64,000 nucleotides of DNA from Cupriavidus basilensis (GTDB taxonomy: Bacteria > Pseudomonadota > Gammaproteobacteria > Burkholderiales > Burkholderiaceae). Positions 51,749 through 58,784 of the stretch are shown here, one piece after another. The stretch is taken from NCBI RefSeq assembly GCF_008801925.2, contig NZ_CP062804.1:2046001-2110000 (forward strand), given 5' to 3'. The notes under the pieces are model-generated. The model saw only the letters and a program-made list of their open reading frames with translations, had not been told where the DNA came from and did not search any database. Position numbers and translations under genes: made by a program. How positions within the stretch are numbered: position 1 is the stretch's first letter; every line of letters begins with the position of its first letter.

Positions 51749-52672
51749 ATGCTCCACCCGCCCCGCCTTTATCTCTATCTTGACGCCGTGGCCCGCGTTG
51801 GGTCGATCCGCAAGGCCGCCGAGCAACTCCACGTCGCCTCCACCGCGCTCAACCGGAAGATCCTGGAGGTGGAGCAAGATATCGGCACGGCGCTGTTCGA
51901 GCGCCTGCCCCGCGGCGTGCGGCTGACCGCCGCCGGCGAGGTGCTGATCGCTACCGTGCGCCGCAGCCTCGCGGATCTGGATTCCGCCGCCGCGCAGATG
52001 GAGCAGCTGCGCGGGCTGGTGCGGGGCACCGTGCGCATGGCGACGGTTGAGTCAGTCGCCACCGATTTCCTGCCTGAAGTCATCGGCCGCTACCAGTCCA
52101 CCCACCGCGGCGTGCAGTTTCGCGTAACGGTGGGCAACTCCGGTGACCTGCTGGCCGCGCTCAAGGAGGACGAGGCCGACCTGCTGCTGGCGCACGACCC
52201 GCCCCCGACAACCTTTCTGCACGAACTGGCGGTGTCTGCCCAGCCCTTCTGCGCAATGATGCGCCCGGACCATCCGCTGGCGAGCCGGCGCACGTTGCGT
52301 TTATCCGATTGCCAGCCCTATCCCGTGGCCCTCGGGCCAGAGAGCTTTGGCAGCCGGCGGCTGATCGAGGCGATCTGCGCGCGCAACCGCTTGTCGCTGC
52401 GGGTGATGCTGGAAGCCACCACGGTGGAGATGCTGAAGAGCTTTGCGCGCCAGACCGGCGCGATCTGCTTCCAGTTCCAGGCTGGCACGCTGCGCGAGAC
52501 GCGTCAGGGCACGCTGATTGCCGTGCCCCTGTCCGACCCCGAGCTGTGCGGTGGGCGGTTGGTGCTGGGCGCGCGCAAGGGCCGCAGCCTGCCGCCCGCG
52601 GCGGCGGCGTTTGCCGAGCACCTGAAGGCCGCGCTGACCGGCCTGCACCAGCCGTTGGCCGAGGCCGCCTGA
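51749..52672 (+). CDS. LysR-family regulator
   Basis: The 307-residue protein has an N-terminal HTH (YLYLDAVARVGSIRKAAEQLHVASTALNRKILEVEQDIG) and a periplasmic-binding-like effector domain. The start MLHPPRLY is chosen as the first ATG with LysR-like sequence. It lies between the monooxygenase and the AtzH-like gene on the same strand, and the two flanking genes share an upstream element, so it is a likely regulator of both. Confidence 0.9.
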   Translation: MLHPPRLYLYLDAVARVGSIRKAAEQLHVASTALNRKILEVEQDIGTALFERLPRGVRLTAAGEVLIATVRRSLADLDSAAAQMEQLRGLVRGTVRMATVESVATDFLPEVIGRYQSTHRGVQFRVTVGNSGDLLAALKEDEADLLLAHDPPPTTFLHELAVSAQPFCAMMRPDHPLASRRTLRLSDCQPYPVALGPESFGSRRLIEAICARNRLSLRVMLEATTVEMLKSFARQTGAICFQFQAGTLRETRQGTLIAVPLSDPELCGGRLVLGARKGRSLPPAAAAFAEHLKAALTGLHQPLAEAA

Positions 52673-52715
52673 TGCGTGGCCGGGGCTTGCATGGCGAGCC
52701 GGCGCATGCAACAGC

Positions 52716-52804
52716 GAGTGCACACAAATTGCGTGCGCCATGAGAAGAAATAAGTGCTGGTTGTATGCAATCGAATTGCCGCAAACTGCATCCATCGCAG
52801 TCAT
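52716..52804 (+). promoter_or_regulatory. duplicated upstream element, copy 2
   Basis: This is the counterpart of 50330-50419, upstream of the AtzH-like gene. It contains TTGTATGCAA, a near-perfect palindrome of the kind bound by GntR/FCD-type regulators, and AAATAAGTGCTGGTTG. The two copies are about 75% identical over ~85 bp. Confidence 0.6.
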
Positions 52805-52849
52805 GCCAGGCAACATTACCGGGCTGGTCCGGATACCCACGAAAGCAAG

Positions 52850-53227
52850 ATGAGAATCAACGATCCCGCCATCCTCGCCGAGGTGGAAGCCGCCTTCGAC
52901 GCCTATGAACGGGCGCTGGTGGGCAACGACGTCGCCGAGCTCGACCGGCTGTTCTGGGAAAGCCCGCACACGCTGCGCTACGGCGCGGGCGAAAACCTCT
53001 ACGGCATCGAGGCCATCCGCGCGTTCCGCGCGGCACGCCCGGCAAGAGGCCTGGCCCGCGAGATCACCGAGCGCAGCGTCACCACCTTCGGCAACGATTT
53101 CGCTGTCGCCAATATCGCCTTTCGCCGCGCCGGCGAGCCGCGCCTGGGCCGCCAGAGCCAGAGCTGGGTACGGCTGCCTGAAGGCTGGCAGGTGGTGGCC
53201 GCGCACGTGAGCTGGCAGCAAGCATGA
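52850..53227 (+). CDS. AtzH/HpxZ-like (DUF3225) protein
   Basis: The 125-residue protein has the SnoaL-like alpha+beta fold and matches the DUF3225 family that includes HpxZ of oxalurate catabolism and AtzH of cyanuric acid degradation: EAAFDAYERALVGNDVAELDRLFW, HTLRYGAGENLYG, IEAIRAFRAARPARGL, and LPEGWQVVAAHVSW at the end. AtzH hydrolyses the 1,3-dicarboxyurea intermediate of cyanuric acid breakdown. No other hpx/atz genes are nearby, so the substrate here is open. Confidence 0.8.
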   Translation: MRINDPAILAEVEAAFDAYERALVGNDVAELDRLFWESPHTLRYGAGENLYGIEAIRAFRAARPARGLAREITERSVTTFGNDFAVANIAFRRAGEPRLGRQSQSWVRLPEGWQVVAAHVSWQQA

Positions 53228-53384
53228 GCCAGCGGCGCTAGCGTACCGGCGCCATCCTGCGCCAGCCATTTCAAGAGCACGCGTTTTTAGATAGCCGGGG
53301 CTTGCCCCCGGAGGGGTGTTGTCGTGCCCAGTGAATGCGACAGAGCCAGCAACGATAGAAAACGGGTCAACCACGGAGGTCTTT

Positions 53385-54458
53385 ATGCAACACAATTTCA
53401 AGCCGGTCGTGAAACTGGCGGTCATGGCAGCAGCCTTGATCTGCGGCAATGCCATGGCGCAATCCAGCGTCACGCTTTACGGGATGGTTGACGCCTATGT
53501 CGGCGCTACCAAGGCCGGCGGCGCGGACCGCGCCTACGGCGTCAACAGCGGCGGCATGCAAACCTCGTACTTCGGCATCAAGGGCAGCGAGGATCTTGGC
53601 ACCGGCCTGAAGGCGATCTTCGACCTGAACGGCTTCCTGCGCCCGGACACCGGCAAGCAAGGCCGCTTCGACGGCGATGCGCTGTTTACCCGCAACGCCT
53701 TTGTCGGCCTGCAGAGTGCAACGCTTGGCACGGTGAAGCTCGGGCGCAACACCACGCCCTACTTCATCTCGACCATCCTGTTCAACCCGCTGGTGGACTC
53801 CTATGTGTTCTCGCCGGCGATCTTCCACACCTACTTCTCGGCCAGCAATGGCCGCGTCTATGACCCGGGCATCATCGGCGACTCGGGCTGGAGCAACTCG
53901 CTGGTGTACTCCACGCCGAACTTTAGCGGCCTGACCGCCAATGCGATCTACTCGTTCGGCGAGCAGGCAGGCAGCGTCGGCAAGAACAAGTGGGGCGGCA
54001 ACGTGCTCTACTTCAACGGCAACTTCGGCGCCACCGTCGCCTTCCAGCAGGTCAAGTTCAACAGCACCCCGGGCGATGTGACCGCGCCCACGGCGCTGGC
54101 CGGCTTCGACAAGCAGAACGCCGTGCAGGTCGGCGTGAGTTATGACTTCAAGGTGGTCAAGCTGTTCGCGCAAGGCCAGTACATCAAGAGCGATGTCAAC
54201 AACGTCACGGGCGACATCAAGCACACCAACGGCCAGGTTGGCGCGTCGATCCCGGTGGGCAACGGCAACGTGCTGGTCTCTTATGCGTACGACAAGACCA
54301 AGAACAGTGTCGCGGACTTCAAGCGCAACACGGCCGGCCTCGCTTACGACTACAACCTGTCCAAGCGCACCGACGTGTATGCCGCGTACTTCTACGACAA
54401 GCTGAGCGACCAGTCGCACGGCGACAGCTTTGGCGTGGGCGTGCGTCACCGCTTCTGA
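53385..54458 (+). CDS. Burkholderia-type trimeric porin (OmpC family)
   Basis: The 357-residue porin has a signal peptide (FKPVVKLAVMAAALICGNAMA), an N-terminal first strand QSSVTLYGMVDAYVG, the constriction-loop region and a final C-terminal strand ending in Phe (GVGVRHRF), as in 16-strand general porins of Burkholderiaceae. A strong GGAGG precedes ATG 53385. Tyr and Asn are enriched. It probably allows uptake of small aromatic or organic-acid substrates of the adjacent catabolic genes, an inference. Confidence 0.93.
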   Translation: MQHNFKPVVKLAVMAAALICGNAMAQSSVTLYGMVDAYVGATKAGGADRAYGVNSGGMQTSYFGIKGSEDLGTGLKAIFDLNGFLRPDTGKQGRFDGDALFTRNAFVGLQSATLGTVKLGRNTTPYFISTILFNPLVDSYVFSPAIFHTYFSASNGRVYDPGIIGDSGWSNSLVYSTPNFSGLTANAIYSFGEQAGSVGKNKWGGNVLYFNGNFGATVAFQQVKFNSTPGDVTAPTALAGFDKQNAVQVGVSYDFKVVKLFAQGQYIKSDVNNVTGDIKHTNGQVGASIPVGNGNVLVSYAYDKTKNSVADFKRNTAGLAYDYNLSKRTDVYAAYFYDKLSDQSHGDSFGVGVRHRF

Positions 54459-54659
54459 TTGGAAGCGGTGATTGAGCGGTAGGCAGGCGGGCTGTGCTTC
54501 GGCGCGGCCCGCTTGCGCAATCAGGGAAGGCTTCGTGGCCGCCCGGCGACCTTTTGTCGTCATTGCGCCCCCTTGCGCACCTGCCTTGTTTGGCAAACCT
54601 CGCCGAACTGCATACACTGGGCGCCATCGGCACGACTATCCCATTCACGTTTGCCGGAC

Positions 54660-55340
54660 ATGAAGCGCGTCCTTCCCGAAACTCCCGTCACTCCCCTCAC
54701 TCCCGTAGCGTCCGTCGCTGCTTGCGCCGCGAGCAATGAGGGCAAAACCGACCTCGACACCCTGCTGACCGAGGTACGCGCCTGCCGCCTGTGCGACGCG
54801 CACCTCCCGCTTGGTCCCCGCCCGGTAGTGCAAGCTGCCGCCAGCGCGCGCATCCTGATTGTCGGCCAGGCGCCGGGCACGCGCGTGCATGCCAGCGGCA
54901 TTCCCTGGGACGACCCCAGCGGTGACCGGCTGCGCGAGTGGATGGGCCTGGACAAGACGGTGTTCTACGATGCCGCGCGCATTGCCATCATCCCGATGGG
55001 CCTTTGCTATCCGGGCCGTGGCCCCAGCGGCGACCTGCCGCCGCGCAAGGAGTGCGCGCCGTTGTGGATGGATGCGCTGCTGGCGTGCCTGCCGGAGATC
55101 GAGCTGACCTTGCTGGTCGGGCAGTATGCGCAGCGGCGTTTCCTGGGAGCGGCGGCGCGCGGTGGCGTGACACCCACCGTGGCAGGCTTTGACGCGCACG
55201 GGCCGCGCTTTATTCCGCTGCCGCACCCATCGCCGCGCAACCAGGGCTGGTTCAAGCAAAACGACTGGTTTGCGCGGGACTTGCTGCCGGTGCTGCGCCA
55301 GCGCGTGGAGGCCGTCCTCCTGGCACCACCCGCTGGCTGA
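54660..55340 (+). CDS. uracil-DNA glycosylase-family protein
   Basis: The 226-residue protein has the UDG fold motifs: ILIVGQAPGTRVHASGIPWDDPSG (motif A with VGQAPG), a CRLCDAH segment resembling the Fe-S cluster ligands of family 4/5 UDGs, and the C-terminal HPSPRNQGW (motif B-like HPSPRN). These enzymes remove uracil from DNA. ATG 54660 is taken; the frame upstream is shadow-like. Only part of the usual Cys ligands is visible (CRLC), so it may be a UdgX/FAM-type relative. The 3' end overlaps an antisense dps remnant. Confidence 0.78.
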   Translation: MKRVLPETPVTPLTPVASVAACAASNEGKTDLDTLLTEVRACRLCDAHLPLGPRPVVQAAASARILIVGQAPGTRVHASGIPWDDPSGDRLREWMGLDKTVFYDAARIAIIPMGLCYPGRGPSGDLPPRKECAPLWMDALLACLPEIELTLLVGQYAQRRFLGAAARGGVTPTVAGFDAHGPRFIPLPHPSPRNQGWFKQNDWFARDLLPVLRQRVEAVLLAPPAG

Positions 55341-55344
55341 CGCG

Positions 55345-55460
55345 GGCTTGTCCCGGGCCTCGGCGAAATGCGCCTCAGCCATCCAGAGCCATTGGTCGAT
55401 GCTGCGCGAGACTTCGGTGAACACATCGGCGGTGTCGGCATCACCAGGCTCGTCGGTTGA
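55345..55460 (-). pseudogene. dps C-terminal remnant
   Basis: Antisense to the end of the glycosylase gene, a frame reads TDEPGDADTADVFTEVSRSIDQWLW then MAEAHFAEARDKPA. This is the C-terminal end of the ferritin-like Dps family (E. coli Dps has DADTADI-x-T-xx-SRxLDKFLWF). A stop lies just upstream, so only ~38 codons remain. No other dps sequence is in the neighbouring DNA. Confidence 0.7.
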
Positions 55461-55472
55461 CTACTCTATTTA

Positions 55473-55558
55473 ATCCTCAAAACGGGGACATACATCCCTC
55501 TATTGAGGATTTACCAACCAATCCCTATAATAAGGATACTTGTCCCTATGTAGAGGAT
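55473..55558 (+). repeat. four 17-bp operator-like iterons upstream of the MNT/HEPN pair
   Basis: Copies on the consensus (A/G)TCCCTATNTAGAGGAT: ATCCCTCTATTGAGGAT (55494-55510), ATCCCTATAATAAGGAT (55521-55537), GTCCCTATGTAGAGGAT (55542-55558) and an inverted copy GTCCCCGTTTTGAGGAT (minus, 55489-55473). Centres are spaced about 21, 27 and 21 bp, close to integral helical turns. They overlap the promoter and the ribosome binding site of the next gene, as operators of an autoregulated toxin-antitoxin would. Confidence 0.75.
55503..55530 (+). promoter_or_regulatory. promoter of the MNT/HEPN operon
   Basis: TTGAGG (55503-55508) and a perfect TATAAT (55525-55530) are 16 bp apart. The -35 lies inside iteron 1 and the -10 inside iteron 2, so occupancy of those repeats should block transcription. 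Confidence 0.7.
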
Positions 55559-55563
55559 TCACA

Positions 55564-56121
55564 GTGAGCCTTGCCGACTTTCTCTTCACACCGGGCTTGC
55601 AGCGAGTGCTTGGAGCCACACTGCTGCAGCCGGACCGCAGTTTTACGCTACAGGAACTGCTGCGTCTGGCGGACAGTGGGCGCGGAAGCGCTCAAAAGCA
55701 GGTGGACCGCCTGGTCGCCGCCGGCGTACTTCGGGAAGACGCCCGACGAGGCCGGCAACGAAGCATCCGGGCGAATACCGAATTCACCCTCTATCCAGAG
55801 TTACTTAGTATCGCGCGCAAATCCTTTGCCGTTGTGGAGCCGCTGAAAGAAGCCCTCGCGCCTTTTGCCGACCACATCACCTCAGCGTTCGTGTTTGGCT
55901 CCGTGGCCAAGCGCACCGATGGTGGCCAGAGCGACATCGATCTGATTGTTGTCGGCAGCATCTCTCTCCTCGAGCTATCCGAGGCCTTGCACAAGGCCGA
56001 ACAAGGTCTGCTGCGCCCCGTCAACTTCTCTTTGTACGAGCCTGCTGAATGGGCTGCCCTGGTAGAGTCTGACCCCATCATGGCCCAGATTGCACAAGGC
56101 CCTACGCTGAGGGTACTGTGA
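55564..56121 (+). CDS. MNT-type nucleotidyltransferase with N-terminal HTH (antitoxin)
   Basis: The 185-residue protein has an N-terminal winged helix (FTLQELLRLADSGRGSAQKQVDRLVAAGVLRE) and a C-terminal minimal nucleotidyltransferase domain: FVFGSVAKRTDGGQSDIDLIVVG, with the GS-x(9)-D-x-D core. GTG 55564 is chosen because AGAGGA lies at correct spacing; an upstream TTG is less likely. In MntA/HepT systems the nucleotidyltransferase AMPylates and neutralises the HEPN toxin; here the fused HTH would also bind the iterons. It overlaps the next gene (TGATG), typical of TA pairs. Confidence 0.82.
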   Translation: MSLADFLFTPGLQRVLGATLLQPDRSFTLQELLRLADSGRGSAQKQVDRLVAAGVLREDARRGRQRSIRANTEFTLYPELLSIARKSFAVVEPLKEALAPFADHITSAFVFGSVAKRTDGGQSDIDLIVVGSISLLELSEALHKAEQGLLRPVNFSLYEPAEWAALVESDPIMAQIAQGPTLRVL

Positions 56122-56558
56122 TGCCGCGCGCAGCTGAATACGAAAACCTTATCAAGACGAAAGCCTTTGAGGCGGTCGCCCCAACGCCTGGCGCTATCGC
56201 AGGCTTCCTGCGTAATGCAGCGGACTATAGGTCCACAGCCGAGGAGCTAGGCCCCGGCCGACATCTGCAGGTGTTTACTTTGGCCTACGAAGGCTATTTC
56301 CAGGTGGTCCAGGCCGTACTGGAGTTCTATGAGGTACGCACCAAAGATGCCGGCCGTAACCTAGCCATCCAGCGTGTGTCCACCTCGCTGGGCGTGGACT
56401 CCCAAGAATTTGCCTTCATCACGAAGGCCCACGAGCGTCGCAACGGTACCTCGTACGTTTCACCGTTTCCCCCGGTGTCGAAGGCTGAGGCCGCCACCAT
56501 GCTGAGCATCTTGGCTAAATACCTTCCCGTTGCGCATACACTGACCGGTACGCCGTGA
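56121..56558 (+). CDS. HEPN-like toxin candidate
   Basis: The 145-residue all-helical protein is encoded immediately after the nucleotidyltransferase, with overlapping TGATG (stop 56119-56121, start 56121). It contains FTLAYEGYFQVVQAVLEFYEV and a late segment AHERRNGTSY, reminiscent of the R-x4-6-H RNase motif of HEPN toxins (canonical R-N-x4-H-x-Y) but with His before the Arg pair, so the catalytic assignment is uncertain. The gene order (MNT then HEPN-like) and coupling support a toxin role. Confidence 0.62.
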   Translation: MPRAAEYENLIKTKAFEAVAPTPGAIAGFLRNAADYRSTAEELGPGRHLQVFTLAYEGYFQVVQAVLEFYEVRTKDAGRNLAIQRVSTSLGVDSQEFAFITKAHERRNGTSYVSPFPPVSKAEAATMLSILAKYLPVAHTLTGTP

Positions 56559-56614
56559 GGCCCTAATATGCGGAGCAGTTTTTCGCAGAGAGGCAAAATA
56601 AAAAATCCTTCGTC

Positions 56615-56638
56615 AACCCCAGTCGCATGGCTGGGGTT
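56615..56638 (+). terminator. hairpin after the HEPN gene
   Basis: AACCCCAG (56615-56622) and CTGGGGTT (56631-56638), 8-bp stem with an 8-nt loop, followed by TTTC. A likely terminator for the MNT/HEPN operon, preceded by an A-rich run. Confidence 0.6.
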
Positions 56639-56690
56639 TCGCCGCCCTCACGCTCACAGAGCACGACGACGCAGATCCAGCTTTGTCAGC

Positions 56691-56722
56691 AAAAAAACTG
56701 CGCCACATGGGCGCAGTTTTCT
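56691..56722. terminator. bidirectional terminator downstream of the phasin gene
   Basis: AAAAAAACTGCGCC (56691-56704) and GGCGCAGTTTTCTT (56710-56723) form a hairpin with poly-A and poly-T flanks, so it can terminate from both sides. It lies about 50 bp past the phasin stop. Confidence 0.85.
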
Positions 56723-56772
56723 TGCTACTAGCTTTGGCTTCACAGCGGCCAGCGGTGCCGCCTGGCTTGGCC

Positions 56773-57276
56773 TTACTTGGCAGCCGTGGCGGGCATGACC
56801 TTCTCGAAGGCGTCGCGCATCGGCTTCATGGCCGTTTCGTAGGCCGCGACCCAGTTCGGTGCGCTCGCGCCGGAAGCCGGGAACGCGCCGCCGGCGCTCG
56901 ACATCAGGTTCTGGCCGAACGACGCCATGGCTTCCTGGGTCTGCGTGGCGTAGGTGCTCATGTGGCGCTGGGCTTCCTGCGCGAACTCTGCGCCGGTGCT
57001 GGCGAAGATCTCGTTCATGTGACCGGCATACGCGTTCATCTTCTGGGCAAACCCGTTGGCCAGGTCCGGCTTGAGGCCGGACATGCCGGCGCCAACCGGC
57101 TGCTGGCTGGATTCGCGGACGTAGTTCGTCGTATCCGCCAGGCTGGTCTTGACGGCCTGCATGTTCAGCTCGTTGATTTTCTCCGCGCCACGGGCCAGGG
57201 GACCGACCAAGGCCAGGAACAGGTCCAGGTTAGCTTGCTGGACGCCGAAGAATTGAGCTTGGGTGGGATGTGCCAT
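56773..57276 (-). CDS. phaP: phasin (polyhydroxybutyrate granule protein)
   Basis: The 167-residue protein begins MAHPTQAQFFGVQQANLDLF and has amphipathic helices with phasin-typical spacing (KINELNMQAVKTSLADTTNYVRE), plus a C-terminal AYETAMKPMRDAFEK. Phasins coat PHB granules and control their size. ATG 57276 follows AGGAG. The gene stands in a unit with a PhaR-type operator upstream and a strong terminator downstream. An open frame extends further 5' but its sequence is unlike phasins. Confidence 0.88.
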   Translation of the reverse strand: MAHPTQAQFFGVQQANLDLFLALVGPLARGAEKINELNMQAVKTSLADTTNYVRESSQQPVGAGMSGLKPDLANGFAQKMNAYAGHMNEIFASTGAEFAQEAQRHMSTYATQTQEAMASFGQNLMSSAGGAFPASGASAPNWVAAYETAMKPMRDAFEKVMPATAAK

Positions 57277-57339
57277 GAAGTAGTCTCCTGGGGATGATCC
57301 AACGCTGTCGAAGAAGGTTCCGTGAGCGGCATCATCGTT

Positions 57340-57356
57340 TTGCTGCAATGCAGCAA
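57340..57356. promoter_or_regulatory. PhaR-type operator of the phasin gene
   Basis: TTGCTGCAATGCAGCAA is a perfect 8-bp palindrome with a one-base centre. It contains CTGC-N3-GCAG, the consensus described for the PHB-sensing repressor PhaR. It lies just downstream of the -10 of the phasin promoter, so a bound repressor would block initiation; PHB would release it. Confidence 0.8.
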
Positions 57357-57364
57357 TTGGACAC

Positions 57365-57392
57365 ATCATAAGCTTATTACCCGAGGAGTCAA
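57365..57392 (-). promoter_or_regulatory. phasin promoter
   Basis: On the minus strand TTGACT (57392-57387) and TATGAT (57370-57365) are 16 bp apart, a strong sigma-70 promoter. The expected start point lies at the edge of the PhaR-type palindrome. The remainder of the 57277-57910 region has no gene that I can support. Confidence 0.7.
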
Positions 57393-57910
57393 GCGATTCC
57401 CGGAAAGACTTCTCCGGGCGCGCCAGATGCATCCCATGCACTCCATTGCGCCCCATTCCGCCCTATTCCGCCCTATAGCTCCCTACTCAGCCGCCGTCTG
57501 GATGCTCGGCGCCACGATCAGCCAGCCCGCGCTTGCTAGCTCGCCATGTGCCAAAAGAGACACACGGACACCCTGGCCGGCTATCCCGACGCTGGATTTT
57601 CTACACGCCACCAAACCGTGCGCCGCGCCCTATTCCCGCTCGTCAATCCCGAAACCCGGCTGCCGATGCCCATTTTTTGCGCATGGCACCATTCCCCGGC
57701 AAGCCGCCAAAGCCGCCCAGCAGTCTGCCATCCATGCCAGGGCAAGCCCGCATTCCCTTGAAAATCAACGTCTTGCGCATCGCACCGCAACATATCCGGC
57801 TGCAAATTGAACACGTGGCCTGAACTTTGCGTAATCGGTATAAGTGCCAACTGTCGACAGCTGACCATCGACCTACAGTGACCTAATCGCCAATCCAAGG
57901 AAACACAAAC

Positions 57911-58705
57911 ATGGGCAACAACGTCTCTTCCCGCCTGGTTCCCGCCATCTCCGAGGCCGAGCAACGGGTGCGTGAAGATCTCGCCGCCGCATACCGCCTG
58001 GTCGCCCTGTACGGCATGGACGACAGCATCTACACCCATATCTCGGCCCGGGTGCCGGGCACCGAGGACCGCTTCCTGATCAACCCGTTCGGGATGCTGT
58101 TCCGCGATATCACCGCGTCCTCGCTGGTGTGCATCGACCTTGACGGGAACATCATCAGCGGCCCGCCGGGGCAAGACGTGAACCCGGCCGGCTTCACCAT
58201 CCACAGCGCGGTGCATGCCGCCCGGCATGACGCGGTGTGCGTGCTGCATACGCATACCGTGGCCGGCGTGGCCGTATCGTCGCTGGCGTGCGGCCTGCAG
58301 CCCTCCAACCAGTGGGCGCTGCAATTCCATGACCGCGTGTCGTACCACGACTTCGAAGGCATTGCGCTGGACCATGACGAGCGCGTGCGCCTGGTGGCCG
58401 ATCTCGGCCCGGACAAGCGCGCCCTGATCCTGCGCAATCACGGCCTGGTCACGCTTGGCCGCAGCGTGGCGGAGGCCTTCATCCTGATGCACAACCTGGA
58501 GCGCGCCTGCCGCGTGCAGGTGGCGATCCAGTCCACCGGGCAGCGGGTCAATCCGGTGCCGCCAGCCATTTGCGAGAAGACCGCGCGCCAGTACGAGAGC
58601 GGCGACACCAACCGCCTGCCCGGGGCGGCCGATCCGTACGCGCGGGAATGGCGCGCCTTGCGGGAGCGGCTGGAACCGGCCGCTGCCACGTCGTTCCGCG
58701 ACTGA
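57911..58705 (+). CDS. class II aldolase/adducin-family protein
   Basis: The 264-residue protein is a zinc-dependent aldolase-family protein. The two metal-ligand His are visible in VCVLHTHTVAGVA (about residues 112-118) and a third in LILRNHGLVTLGRS. An early ISARVPGTEDRFLINPFGMLFRDI block fits the family. Members include fuculose-phosphate aldolase and ketoacid decarboxylases in catabolism. It opens the operon with the ABC transporter genes; AAGGAAA precedes ATG 57911. Confidence 0.9.
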   Translation: MGNNVSSRLVPAISEAEQRVREDLAAAYRLVALYGMDDSIYTHISARVPGTEDRFLINPFGMLFRDITASSLVCIDLDGNIISGPPGQDVNPAGFTIHSAVHAARHDAVCVLHTHTVAGVAVSSLACGLQPSNQWALQFHDRVSYHDFEGIALDHDERVRLVADLGPDKRALILRNHGLVTLGRSVAEAFILMHNLERACRVQVAIQSTGQRVNPVPPAICEKTARQYESGDTNRLPGAADPYAREWRALRERLEPAAATSFRD

Positions 58706-58784
58706 CTCGCCATTGCTTGCCAGTTCCGTCGTGCCAGTTCCGTCTTGCCAGTTACCCATCCCTAGCCCCCAGGAGAGTTCCGCA

